Shown here one piece after another: positions 21,724-29,488 of a DNA stretch of 29,598 nt. A program made the position numbers and the translations under genes. The first letter of the stretch is position 1, and every line of letters begins with the position of its first letter. The notes below the pieces were generated by a model that did no database searches, was not told the DNA's origin, and saw only the letters and a program-made list of their open reading frames with translations. Origin of the DNA: Caldilineaceae bacterium. GTDB lineage: Bacteria; Chloroflexota; Anaerolineae; Caldilineales; Caldilineaceae. The stretch is taken from contig JAHBVH010000097.1 in assembly GCA_019637645.1 (NCBI GenBank), forward strand, positions 1-29,598, in the 5' to 3' direction.

Positions 21724-21742
21724 ATGGGATGATTCATCCCAT
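21724..21742. promoter_or_regulatory. 19-bp palindrome before the RibD-C-like gene
   Basis: Perfect inverted repeat ATGGGATGA-T-TCATCCCAT, 27 bases upstream of ATG 21697 and 14 bases after the hypothetical gene's stop. It could be a repressor operator or, with the TTTTA that follows on the minus strand, an attenuating hairpin between the first and second genes. Confidence 0.55.
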
Positions 21743-21756
21743 TACGAATCAACTGA

Positions 21757-22218
21757 TCATGATGGCCACGCTTCCCCATCATAGTAGCGGGTGCCGCGGT
21801 GACCTTCTTTCGCGATCGGTTGGGCGAGGCGTTCGCCCGGCGCGGTGACCATCACCAACGTGCGGGGTTTGCCCGAATCGGGATTGACCGCACCGCCGAT
21901 CAAGGCTTTGATCTGTAGGCGTCCGACCAACTGGTCGTTGAAAATCGTGTAGACATAATCACCGACCTTTAATTTGGACGGCTTACCCGCCATGTGGAAT
22001 TCATATTCACTGAGGGTGCCATCATAGAGCGCATTGATGGCGTCCTGGCCTTCGCTGGCCGGGATGGTTTTGGTGATGCCAAAGCTCACAGCTTTCTCTC
22101 CGCGTTTTGGGACAATCAATTTGGGACAATCAATGTCAACTGAGAAGCCGGTGGCGACATTGCCAGGGGCGTGCTTGCGCTTACCTTGCTCTTTGGTGGC
22201 GTAGTAGATTGATATCAA
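21757..22218 (-). CDS. Hypothetical protein, first gene of the heterocycle operon
   Basis: A 153-residue frame starting with TTG; family not recognised. The C-terminal part (LKVGDYVYTIFNDQLVGRLQ followed by IKALIGG) has the small beta-barrel feel of PUA/ASCH-like domains, but this is weak. An internal tandem repeat of TTGGGACAATCAAT (about 22104-22133 on the plus strand) encodes IDCPK and LIVPK. A near-consensus promoter lies so close upstream that the predicted transcript would start only about five bases before the TTG, so translation may be leaderless or may begin later, for example at GTG 22086. It heads the minus-strand unit that continues into the RibD-C-like gene. Confidence 0.6.
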   Translation of the reverse strand: MISIYYATKEQGKRKHAPGNVATGFSVDIDCPKLIVPKRGEKAVSFGITKTIPASEGQDAINALYDGTLSEYEFHMAGKPSKLKVGDYVYTIFNDQLVGRLQIKALIGGAVNPDSGKPRTLVMVTAPGERLAQPIAKEGHRGTRYYDGEAWPS

Positions 22219-22229
22219 CTATCCCTGAA

Positions 22230-22258
22230 ATCATAGTTGCTTTGGTCGTGGGTGTCAA
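22230..22258 (-). promoter_or_regulatory. Near-consensus promoter of the heterocycle operon
   Basis: On the minus strand TTGACA (22258-22253), exactly 17 bases, TATGAT (22235-22230). Expected transcription start is near 22223. It lies after the response regulator stop and drives the hypothetical gene and probably all downstream operon genes. Confidence 0.75.
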
Positions 22259-22303
22259 TTTTCGCGAGGAGACGGGGATATTTCCATGCTTATGATAACC
22301 TCA

Positions 22304-22960
22304 TTATAACAAACGCAATTCCCGTCCGCGCAGCGCGGCTTGAGTTCGATCACGCGCCCCAATTTTGCCTAAGATCGAGGTGACATAGTTCTTGACAGTA
22401 CCCTCGGCTAGATAAAGACGTTCAGCAATTTCGCGGTTGCTGAGCCCTTGGGCCACCAATTGCAGGATCGCCAATTCACGCTCGGAAAGGGGGTCGGCCA
22501 AGCCCGCCTCTAGGGGGCGCGCTGGTGGGGCAAGGCGGACAAAGGCATCGACGACTTTGCGGGTGACCGCGGGATCGATCAGGGCCTGGCCCGCCGCCAC
22601 CCGCCGAATGGCCGCGGCCAACTCATCGCCCGAGACGGCTTTGAGCAGATAGCCCCGCGCTCCGGCACGCAGACCCTCAAAGATATACTCATCTTCGTCA
22701 AAGGTGGTGAGAATAATGACCTGGGCGGTGGGCCACTGGGCCTGTAGCCGCCGCGTGGCTTCCACGCCATCAATGCCAGGCATGCGGACATCCATGAGCA
22801 CAATGGTGGGTTGTAAGGCGGCGTAGCGTTCTAAGGCCTCGGCACCATTGGCTGCTTCGCCCACGACCAGGAAATCTTCTTCCAATTCCAGCAGTGTGCG
22901 CAAGCCATCACGCATCAGCCGTTGATCATCAACCAGCAGGATCGTAATTTTAGGAGTCAT
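22304..22960 (-). CDS. NarL/FixJ-type response regulator
   Basis: A 218-residue two-domain regulator. The receiver domain (residues 1-120) has the acidic pair D11-D12, the phosphoacceptor D57 in IVLMDVRMPGIDG, the switch Thr in ILTTFDED and K107 in GYLLKAVS. The C-terminal LuxR-type helix-turn-helix reads LSERELAILQLVAQGLSNRE then IAERLYLAEGTVKNYVTSIL. It acts with the histidine kinase just upstream, whose 3' end it overlaps by 11 bases. Target genes are unknown; the palindrome at 24331-24354 upstream of the kinase is a candidate self-regulatory site. It resembles LiaR/DesR-like regulators. Confidence 0.93.
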   Translation of the reverse strand: MTPKITILLVDDQRLMRDGLRTLLELEEDFLVVGEAANGAEALERYAALQPTIVLMDVRMPGIDGVEATRRLQAQWPTAQVIILTTFDEDEYIFEGLRAGARGYLLKAVSGDELAAAIRRVAAGQALIDPAVTRKVVDAFVRLAPPARPLEAGLADPLSERELAILQLVAQGLSNREIAERLYLAEGTVKNYVTSILGKIGARDRTQAALRGRELRLL

Positions 22961-24236
22961 GACCGTTTCCTGAATGGGCTAGGGTAGGTTCTGTGGGGAG
23001 CGCTAAAGGGAGACGCATGATCATTTGGGTACCCTTGCCGAGCCGTGGCTGGATTCGCAAGGTGCCGCCGAGCTGGGTTGCCCGTTCCTCTAAGCCACGG
23101 AGGCCGTAGCCGGTTGACAACGGTTGTGGCGCAATCCCGATGCCATCGTCTGCCATGGTAAGTTCGATGGCACTCTGCCCGTGGCTGTCTTCCGGCAATG
23201 TGAGCGTCATCCAGACGTAGCTGGCTTGGGCATGGCGTTGGATGTTCGTCAACGCTTCTTGGGCGGCACGATAGAGCGCCTGCCGCTGGGCTGTGGACAA
23301 GGCGGGCAGGGTGACGGGACAAACCAGGGTCGTTGGGAGGCCGGTTGCTTCCCGAAAATGGGTGGTTAGGTGAGTGAGGGCCGTACGCAACGGCAATTCC
23401 GCTTCCAGCGGTGTGCGGAGGGCCGCGACCGTGTGGCGTAATTCCTGTAAGCCTTCGCGTACTTGTTCACGAACGGTGCCGATCATCTGGCTCGCTTTGG
23501 CCGGATCGCGCTCAACGAGTTTTTGTGCCCCTTCCAGTTGGACCGCGGCGACGGTCAAGCGATGGCCCAAGGTATCGTGCATTTCGCGGGCTAGGCGATT
23601 CCGCTCCTCGGCAATGGCGAGGGCTTCGGCATGAGCTGCATAGGCTTGTAGTTGCTGATGGGCGGTTTGGAGTTCTTGGAGCAGTCGCTTACTTTCGGCA
23701 CTAGCGACCTCGGCCCGGCGCTGGGCATTGGCCGCCGAGCCAAGAAAGAGATAGCCACAGGTCGTACCCAAGCCATTGAGGATGCCAAAGAGCCAATCGG
23801 GGGCCATCAAATAGGCCAAGACCACCGTCGAAATGGCCCCGAACAGCGCGATCCAGCCATAGCCCATCCAGTTGGGGAAGAGAAAGAGCGCGCGGCCACT
23901 CAGGATAAAATAGAGGATAATAATTGCGGTAAAATTTACCTCCAGCGCGATCATCCCCAGCGTGACTAGGGTCAGAAAGCCAAGCCTGGTCTGTTCGCGC
24001 CGGGCCGCGTCTCTGTTGGTTACTGCAAGCTCGGGCGGCCAAACTTGGGCGACGAGAAAGAGCAGGGTCAACCCCAAGATGGCCCAGCGCCGGTGATCGG
24101 TGGCGGGATAGAAGCTAAAGGCAAAGAGGGCCACGACCATTATGGTGCCCAATGCCAGCCACTCTATCCAAGATTGGGGTAAAGTGAAGTGGTGTTGTAG
24201 CGATAGGCGAATAGAAGACGATAGCGTCGCTTTCAT
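22950..24236 (-). CDS. Membrane histidine kinase (HisKA_3 type)
   Basis: A 428-residue sensor kinase of the NarX/LiaS/DesK class. The N-terminal part (about residues 23-165) holds four to six hydrophobic segments with short loops and no sizeable outside domain, suggesting sensing within the membrane. A coiled coil (170-215) leads to the HisKA_3 motif EERNRLAREMHDTLGH with H220 as phosphorylation site, and the ATPase domain has EALTNIQRHAQA (N box), MADDGIGIAP (G1) and TGYGLRGLEERA (G2). AGGAA precedes the ATG. The gene overlaps the response regulator start, so the pair is one operon. Confidence 0.92.
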   Translation of the reverse strand: MKATLSSSIRLSLQHHFTLPQSWIEWLALGTIMVVALFAFSFYPATDHRRWAILGLTLLFLVAQVWPPELAVTNRDAARREQTRLGFLTLVTLGMIALEVNFTAIIILYFILSGRALFLFPNWMGYGWIALFGAISTVVLAYLMAPDWLFGILNGLGTTCGYLFLGSAANAQRRAEVASAESKRLLQELQTAHQQLQAYAAHAEALAIAEERNRLAREMHDTLGHRLTVAAVQLEGAQKLVERDPAKASQMIGTVREQVREGLQELRHTVAALRTPLEAELPLRTALTHLTTHFREATGLPTTLVCPVTLPALSTAQRQALYRAAQEALTNIQRHAQASYVWMTLTLPEDSHGQSAIELTMADDGIGIAPQPLSTGYGLRGLEERATQLGGTLRIQPRLGKGTQMIMRLPLALPTEPTLAHSGNGHDS

Positions 24237-24330
24237 ACAAAGTTCCTGGGTTTCAGCTAGGACAGGGGTAAAAGCTGGAAAACTGTTTCCCCCAGTCTAC
24301 CCGCAATCCACGCTATCGGCCAGTGCCACT

Positions 24331-24354
24331 TGTCATGCTACAGGTCACATGACA
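24331..24354. promoter_or_regulatory. Inverted repeat upstream of the histidine kinase
   Basis: TGTCATG, 10-base spacer, CATGACA. It lies about 95-118 bases upstream of the kinase ATG and about 50 bases after the rtcB stop, in the gap 24237-24401 that otherwise shows nothing. Dyad symmetry with a 10-base spacer suits a LuxR-type regulator site. Confidence 0.4.
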
Positions 24355-24401
24355 GAAGAGAGCGGGCCGTAAGACAGGTAGGCGCTGCAAGTCTCCAATC
24401 T

Positions 24402-26870
24402 CTAATCCTTATACGGATCAAACTCGTTCTCTCCGGCCATGGCGACGCCGATGGGGGTGAGGGTGTGGCGGATGCGGACAGAAGCGCGGTGATAGGTTAG
24501 CACTTCGTCCAGCCGTTTGTAACAGTGGGGCGATTCGTCGGTGCCTGCGCCCCGGAGTTCGACTCCAGCTTCGCGCACCCAGTTCATCATCATTTTGCGG
24601 CTGACTTCGCCTTCTTGGACGGTTACCGGGCGGCCTTTGATCCACTTTTTCTTGCCTGCTGCTCTGGTGCGCGACATCACCCGCCCCGCACCATGCACGG
24701 TGGAGTAGAGCGCGGCTTTGGCTTCTTCACTATCGACTCCTTCGAGAATCACCGCGGGTTCGGCCATGGTGCCGCCCACAAAGCTGCGTTGTCCGGGAAA
24801 GGCCGGTGTCGCGCCTTTGCGCACCACCCAGAGATCGTGCTCGCCATGCCGTTCGATCCAGGCGTAGTTGTGGTGATTGTGGACTTCATCCACAATAGGG
24901 GCTCCGATGATCTGGGCCACCTTTTGGCAAACCCAATCGCGACCGGCATAGGCATAACGCCCGGCGAGCTGCATGGCGGCAATATATTCCTGACCGAGGG
25001 GCGAAGCGACCGGTAGCACCACTGGCTCGACATTCATGCCATCCTTGCCGCCGCCTGCTTTGATGTAGTGGCTGGCAATGTGATGGCCCAGCCCCCGCGA
25101 GCCAAAGTGGACACCAATCCAGACTTTCTCTTGTTCATCTACAAAGATGTCCACATAGTGGTTGCCCGAACCGACCGTGCCGAGCTGTTCGCGGGCCAAT
25201 TGTTTATGTTTGCGGACCGCGGGAATATCCCAAGCAGGGTCATCGTCAAAGAGTGCATGTTCAACCTCTTCGGCATTCTTGCGCCCAACCCCAAAGGAAA
25301 TGTGTTTCCAAATATCGTCCATGATCGTTTTGATAAAAGGCCGAACTTCGCTGGCCTCAACATCCAGCTGGACGGCTTTGTTACCACAATTATGCGCTAC
25401 TATACCATTGGCAATAAAGTTGTGTGCATGATGGGCCAGCGGAATGTCATAGACCATGACCTGCTTATGCAATTCGCGTAATGACTGAATTGGCACCCAT
25501 ATAAATTCACCGTCAAGCTGCGGCTCCCTTATCCAGCCACCTGGAACACGCACCTGCCCACGCTCCTCATAGATTGCTTTCAACGCCATTGAGTGGGTAA
25601 AGTTGACTCTTAGCGTATTTGATACGGCATTTGCAAGATCGTAAATGCCCATCCCATTTTGGCGTAAGTTTCTACATAGTTCAACGGCACGTGTTCGTTC
25701 TGCCGCAACTTCGTTCCTTTGCCAGATAATTGACATAGCAGCCGCTGCTTTTTGCTGTTTGTAGCGGGCATACGGAAAGCCAATCTGCCGCCATACCTTG
25801 ATGGTCTGTTGTTGTCCACCACTAATGAGCAGCTGATAGCACTGTCTGCCTTTATACGGCTTGCCACTTGGATAAATCTCACCGATGTAACCTAAAGACT
25901 GCAATAGTGCTTTTACAATATGAAGTAAGGGCAGCGGATTATATCCGCCTTGCTTCATAACCGCACCGCCCAGCAGCTTGCCCTTCCGTATAACTGGCGC
26001 TGCCATTTCTGCACTAAATAACCCACCTAGCCAAGCCGCTTTTAGGTAGTTAGGTAAATCTAGCAGCCAAGCTAATTGGTTATAATTCCAGTTAGCAATA
26101 CCCGGCGGACGACCCCAGTCAGTAAAGAGCTTATGCAATTGCTTAGAATTGCAATAGATCTGATTCTCAATACTGCCATTTGGACGCACCCGACGATGAC
26201 ACATTGCATTGTCATATCCGAGTTTGCGCAGATCGTGTAAAATTTGCAGCGCGTCATTATCTTGAGCGGTATAAAACGCGACCCGATTCTTCTCTTTTGC
26301 AAGGTGTCCATCGCCAACAGCGTAGCCAAATAAGCGAACAAGACGGTAATCAAGGGGATGTCGCACGGGTTGGTCAGTTTCTGTACCAATATAGGAGGAA
26401 ACAGCTATAGACTGATCGAGCGAAAGTTCTCCTGCTGTACACCAGCCTGTAGACGTTAAGAGCAGATGATCCTCTGTGAGCTGCAGAGTATCTCCACTTT
26501 GCAGGGTTAATTCCAATGTTTTTTCGACCTGCTTGGATACTATACATAAGGCGGCACCGACATTCGTGATACGACCATTCGCGTAACCAAGCAGGTTTCC
26601 GGAATCCATAACCTTTTCAATGGGAATACGCTGGCCTTGTGCTGTGGTGACTAGACTACCTTCCTTTAGGCAACTAATGTCAAAGCCAACACCGGAGGGG
26701 CTAATCTGTTCGCGGTAGGCCGCGACCCCGCCGATCGGCATGGCATAGCCAATGTGATGGTCGGCCATGAGCGCGACGGCGTCGGCCCGTTTGCCCACCG
26801 TAACGGCTTGGGCCACGGCATCCAACAGCGGTTCGCCCCAGACGGGTATATTGTCAACAAGCTGATACAT
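24402..26870 (-). CDS. rtcB: RtcB RNA-splicing ligase interrupted by an intein
   Basis: The host protein is RtcB, which joins RNA 2',3'-cyclic phosphate (or 3'-phosphate) ends to 5'-hydroxyl ends using GTP and Mn2+. Extein motifs are MADHHIGYAMPIGG, GVGFDIS-CGNKAVQ, GTVGSGNHYVDIF, VHFGSRGLGHHIASHY, EVHNHHNYAWIE with the guanylylated His, and STVHGAGRVMSRTRA. Without the intein it is about 394 residues, normal for bacterial RtcB. The intein (25389-26672) sits exactly before the conserved metal-binding Cys of DIxCGN. I start the gene at ATG 26870, five bases after GAGGTG; the frame is open 55 codons further upstream through a palindromic repeat, which I regard as non-coding. No archease or RNA repair regulator gene is adjacent. 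Confidence 0.93.
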   Translation of the reverse strand: MYQLVDNIPVWGEPLLDAVAQAVTVGKRADAVALMADHHIGYAMPIGGVAAYREQISPSGVGFDISCLKEGSLVTTAQGQRIPIEKVMDSGNLLGYANGRITNVGAALCIVSKQVEKTLELTLQSGDTLQLTEDHLLLTSTGWCTAGELSLDQSIAVSSYIGTETDQPVRHPLDYRLVRLFGYAVGDGHLAKEKNRVAFYTAQDNDALQILHDLRKLGYDNAMCHRRVRPNGSIENQIYCNSKQLHKLFTDWGRPPGIANWNYNQLAWLLDLPNYLKAAWLGGLFSAEMAAPVIRKGKLLGGAVMKQGGYNPLPLLHIVKALLQSLGYIGEIYPSGKPYKGRQCYQLLISGGQQQTIKVWRQIGFPYARYKQQKAAAAMSIIWQRNEVAAERTRAVELCRNLRQNGMGIYDLANAVSNTLRVNFTHSMALKAIYEERGQVRVPGGWIREPQLDGEFIWVPIQSLRELHKQVMVYDIPLAHHAHNFIANGIVAHNCGNKAVQLDVEASEVRPFIKTIMDDIWKHISFGVGRKNAEEVEHALFDDDPAWDIPAVRKHKQLAREQLGTVGSGNHYVDIFVDEQEKVWIGVHFGSRGLGHHIASHYIKAGGGKDGMNVEPVVLPVASPLGQEYIAAMQLAGRYAYAGRDWVCQKVAQIIGAPIVDEVHNHHNYAWIERHGEHDLWVVRKGATPAFPGQRSFVGGTMAEPAVILEGVDSEEAKAALYSTVHGAGRVMSRTRAAGKKKWIKGRPVTVQEGEVSRKMMMNWVREAGVELRGAGTDESPHCYKRLDEVLTYHRASVRIRHTLTPIGVAMAGENEFDPYKD
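25389..26672 (-). other. 428-residue intein in RtcB
   Basis: The intein starts CLKEGSLVTTAQGQRIPIEK (block A, Cys1), has LQLTEDHLLLTSTGW (block B with the TxxH-type His), and ends YDIPLAHHAHNFIANGIVAHN-like blocks F and G with terminal HisAsn followed by +1 Cys of RtcB. A LAGLIDADG-type homing endonuclease domain lies between: LFGYAVGDGH (about intein residues 114-123) is a fair first motif, while WLGGLFSAEM (214-223) has Ser and Glu where Asp residues are expected, so cutting activity may be reduced. Splicing residues appear intact. It is less GC-rich than the extein, in line with horizontal spread. Confidence 0.92.
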
Positions 26871-26914
26871 TGCGCACCTCACTTGGGGGAAAGTTATGAA
26901 AACGGTACAATGGA

Positions 26915-27025
26915 TATACCCATAGGCGTTACACCGTTGAGCGTGTGACCAGAGACCTGACAGGTTTTCAAAACCTGTCAGGTCTTGTCCAACTGCGTAA
27001 CTTACTATACCCGTTGCCGTAACAC
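26915..27025. repeat. Direct repeats TATACCC-N5-CGT(T/A)ACAC flanking a palindrome
   Basis: TATACCC-N5-CGTTACAC at 26915-26934 and TATACCC-N5-CGTAACAC at 27006-27025, 91 bases apart, bracket the 31-bp palindrome between rtcB and the divergent aminotransferase gene. They may be paired regulator sites or the mark of an insertion. Nothing else is seen in the gap 26871-27081. Confidence 0.5.
26954..26984. repeat. 31-bp perfect palindromic repeat
   Basis: Arms GACCTGACAGGTTTT and AAAACCTGTCAGGTC around a single C. It lies between the divergent rtcB and aminotransferase genes. The sequence matches a dispersed palindrome type seen in several bacterial phyla; it can form a strong hairpin on either strand. 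Confidence 0.85.
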
Positions 27026-27081
27026 GAAATACCATTTAGACCGTAGAGTCTACACCAAACCAATCAGCCGATACGATTGCT

Positions 27082-28218
27082 ATGACTACAATTCGCACGA
27101 CCCAGATCCAGGTTCCTGAAGGGGTGATCGACTTGGGCGTCGGCCAGCCAGCCGAGGCGATCTTGCCGCTGGTCCCGTTGCGCCAAGCCGCCGAGCATTG
27201 GTTTGCCCAGGGCAATCCGACTTTGTTGCAATATGGATTAGAGGAAGGGGATGGCTATTTTCAACAGACGTTGGCGACCTTTTTGCAGGGTGAATATGGG
27301 ATCGCCGTCACGCCCGAACAATTATTTGTCACCAATGGGGTCTCGCAAGCGCTTGATCTGATCTGTACGCTGCTCACCAAGCCGGGCGATCTGGTGTTGG
27401 TGGAGGAAGCGACCTATTTTCTCGCCTTTGGGATCTTTCGGGATCATGGCTTGCGGGTGGAAACCGTGCCGATGGATAGCGAAGGGATCGATGTGGCGGC
27501 GCTGGAAGCCAAAGTGCAGCAGGAACGGCCCGTCTTGCTCTATACGATTCCCACCTTCCAAAATCCGACCAGTATTACCCTCTCGGCGTCTCGGCGTGCG
27601 GCATTGGTGGCCCTCAGTCGCCACTATCATTTCTGGATCGTGGCCGATGAAGTCTATCATCTCTTGTCCTACGGCCAGCGTCCACCGCTGCCTTTTGCGC
27701 ATTATATCGAAGCCGGGCCGGTGATCTCGCTAGGCACCTTCTCGAAGATCTTAGCCCCGGGGTTGCGCTTGGGTTGGTTACAGGCCGCACCGACGGTGGT
27801 GGAACGCTTTATGGATAGTGGCTTGGTGCGGAGTGGCGGTGGCCTGAACCCGTTTGTCTCGGGGGTGGTACGCAGTGCCATTGAACTGGGGCTGCAAGCG
27901 CACTATCTGGCGGGGCTCCGTCGGCTGTATGGGGAACGAATCCAGGCGCTTGATCAAGCCTTGCGCACCCATTTGCCGCCGTGGGTCGAATTTACTCCTC
28001 CTCATGGTGGCTATTTCTTCTGGCTCAAACTCCCCGCGGCCATGGATGCCCAAGCCCTCCTCCCCAAAGCCGACGCCCACCAAGTCGGCTTCCGCGCCGG
28101 TAATAAATTCTCCACAACTGGCGGCCTTTCCAACTATCTTCGGCTTTGTTTCGCCTATTATGACCGCGCACAGTTAGTGGAAGGCGCGGCGCGGTTAGGG
28201 GCGGTATTAGGAGAGTAG
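27082..28218 (+). CDS. PLP-dependent aminotransferase, class I/II
   Basis: A 378-residue fold-type I aminotransferase, closest in feel to 2-aminoadipate/LysN and MocR-type aminotransferases. Features are LGVGQPAEAILPL, LLQYGLEEGDGYF (residues 48-60), FVTNGVSQALDLIC, a TIPTFQNPTS loop (N161), IVADEVYHLLSY with D189 and Y192, and SLGTFSKILAPGLRLGW with the PLP Lys K222. FSTTGGLSNYLRLCFAYYD carries the C-terminal Arg that binds the carboxylate. Substrate amino acid is not determinable. It is divergent from rtcB, with no clear ribosome binding site before ATG 27082. Confidence 0.88.
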   Translation: MTTIRTTQIQVPEGVIDLGVGQPAEAILPLVPLRQAAEHWFAQGNPTLLQYGLEEGDGYFQQTLATFLQGEYGIAVTPEQLFVTNGVSQALDLICTLLTKPGDLVLVEEATYFLAFGIFRDHGLRVETVPMDSEGIDVAALEAKVQQERPVLLYTIPTFQNPTSITLSASRRAALVALSRHYHFWIVADEVYHLLSYGQRPPLPFAHYIEAGPVISLGTFSKILAPGLRLGWLQAAPTVVERFMDSGLVRSGGGLNPFVSGVVRSAIELGLQAHYLAGLRRLYGERIQALDQALRTHLPPWVEFTPPHGGYFFWLKLPAAMDAQALLPKADAHQVGFRAGNKFSTTGGLSNYLRLCFAYYDRAQLVEGAARLGAVLGE

Positions 28219-28240
28219 GGTAGAAGACAGAAGACAGATT

Positions 28241-28269
28241 CTGCCCTCTGCCCTCTGCCCTCTGCCCTC
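28241..28269. repeat. Heptanucleotide tandem repeat (CTGCCCT)4
   Basis: Four exact CTGCCCT copies plus CT lie between the convergent aminotransferase and Gfo/Idh/MocA genes, just beyond the latter's stop. Short AGAAGAC duplications precede it. Confidence 0.9.
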
Positions 28270-28270
28270 T

Positions 28271-29377
28271 CTACCCAATCTGCCCCGGCTGCAATCCCAA
28301 GGGCAACATGGCGGGGCGTTCGCAGGTGCTGGTGAGATCCACGTGTTTGCCAGTAGCGGAGGCTTCGTGGAAGGCTTGCATAATGTCGAGGACATGGTGG
28401 GCTAGCTCACCACTGGCGCGATGGGGGCGCCCGCTGCGGATCGCGTCAGCTAGGTCGGCGACGCCCAGGCCACGACTGTTTTCGGTGTAGATGTGAGTTA
28501 GCGGCACCTCCTGCCAATCGCTGTCACTGGCGCTGCGAATGCGCACAGGGCCGCCAAAGGTGTTGGGATCTGGCATGCTGAGCGTGGCTTCGGAACCGTA
28601 TAGCTCCAGACGAGGCAGCTGTGATGCCTTGACATCAAAGGTGGTGATGATCGTGCCGATGGCGCCATTGGCAAACTCCAAGAGACCGGCCACATGGGTC
28701 GGCACTTCTACTTTGATCACCTGACCATATTTGGGTTGGCTGGTAATGAGCCGCTCAGGGAAACTGGCGCGGGTCAACCCCGTGACACGGCGCACGGGAC
28801 CCAAGATCGAGACTAGCGCGGTCAGATAGTAGGGGCCCATATCAAACATGGGACCGCCGCCGGGCTGATAGTAGAATTCGGGGCTAGGGTGCCAATGCTC
28901 ATGACCACGGGACATCATAAAGGCCGTTGCGCCCACGGGTGTACCAATGACCCCATCATCGACCAGTTTGCGGCAGGTCTGTAAGCCGCCGCCCAAGAAG
29001 GTATCCGGCGCACAGCCTACGCGTTGACCTTTGGCCGCGGCGAGTTTGAGTAGCGCTTCGCCATCAGCACGGGTGAGGGCAAAGGGCTTTTCGCTGTAGG
29101 CCGCTTTCCCCGCCTGCACGGCGGCTGTGCTGACGGCGGCATGGGCGGCCGGAATGGTGAGGTTAACGACAATTTCAATGGCGGGGTCGGCCAGGAGTTC
29201 CTCCACGCTGTAGGCTTTGATGTTATGTTCGGCGGCCTTGGCCCGGGCGCGCTCCAAATCCAGGTCGGCACAGGCGACGAGCTCGAGATTATTAAATGTT
29301 TTGTCGGCCTTGAGATAGATGCCGCTAATGTTACCGCAGCCGATAATACCAAATTTGGTCCGTTGCTTGGTGGTCAT
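28271..29377 (-). CDS. Gfo/Idh/MocA-family oxidoreductase
   Basis: A 368-residue NAD(P)-dependent sugar or inositol-type dehydrogenase. The N-terminal Rossmann fold shows [16 protein letters not shown] (residues 9-24) and [14 protein letters not shown]; the family EKP motif is at 96-98 ([10 protein letters not shown]), followed by [11 protein letters not shown]. The C-terminal beta-sheet domain holds [17 protein letters not shown], with the D/GxxxHxxD-type catalytic region replaced by MGPYYL. Substrate unknown. AAAGGT precedes the ATG by eight bases. TATAAT hexamers occur twice in the gap 29378-29488 on the minus strand, but no good -35 goes with them. Confidence 0.9.
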   Translation of the reverse strand: MTTKQRTKFGIIGCGNISGIYLKADKTFNNLELVACADLDLERARAKAAEHNIKAYSVEELLADPAIEIVVNLTIPAAHAAVSTAAVQAGKAAYSEKPFALTRADGEALLKLAAAKGQRVGCAPDTFLGGGLQTCRKLVDDGVIGTPVGATAFMMSRGHEHWHPSPEFYYQPGGGPMFDMGPYYLTALVSILGPVRRVTGLTRASFPERLITSQPKYGQVIKVEVPTHVAGLLEFANGAIGTIITTFDVKASQLPRLELYGSEATLSMPDPNTFGGPVRIRSASDSDWQEVPLTHIYTENSRGLGVADLADAIRSGRPHRASGELAHHVLDIMQAFHEASATGKHVDLTSTCERPAMLPLGLQPGQIG

Positions 29378-29488
29378 TTATCGTACCTTTATCACGATTA
29401 TAGTGGGAAGATGTCTTGGCACCTCCAATGATGCTACCATGGTGATCAATTATAGCAGATGGGTGATGCCGCGCCGATTTTGTCAGGT

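Noticed and set aside
26871..27035. N-terminal extension of RtcB by 55 codons
   Set aside because: It reads through the palindromic repeat and intergenic direct repeat; ATG 26870 has GAGGTG five bases upstream and matches the family start.
29395..29460. Promoter for the Gfo/Idh/MocA gene based on two TATAAT hexamers
   Set aside because: Neither hexamer has a credible -35 at 16-18 bases.
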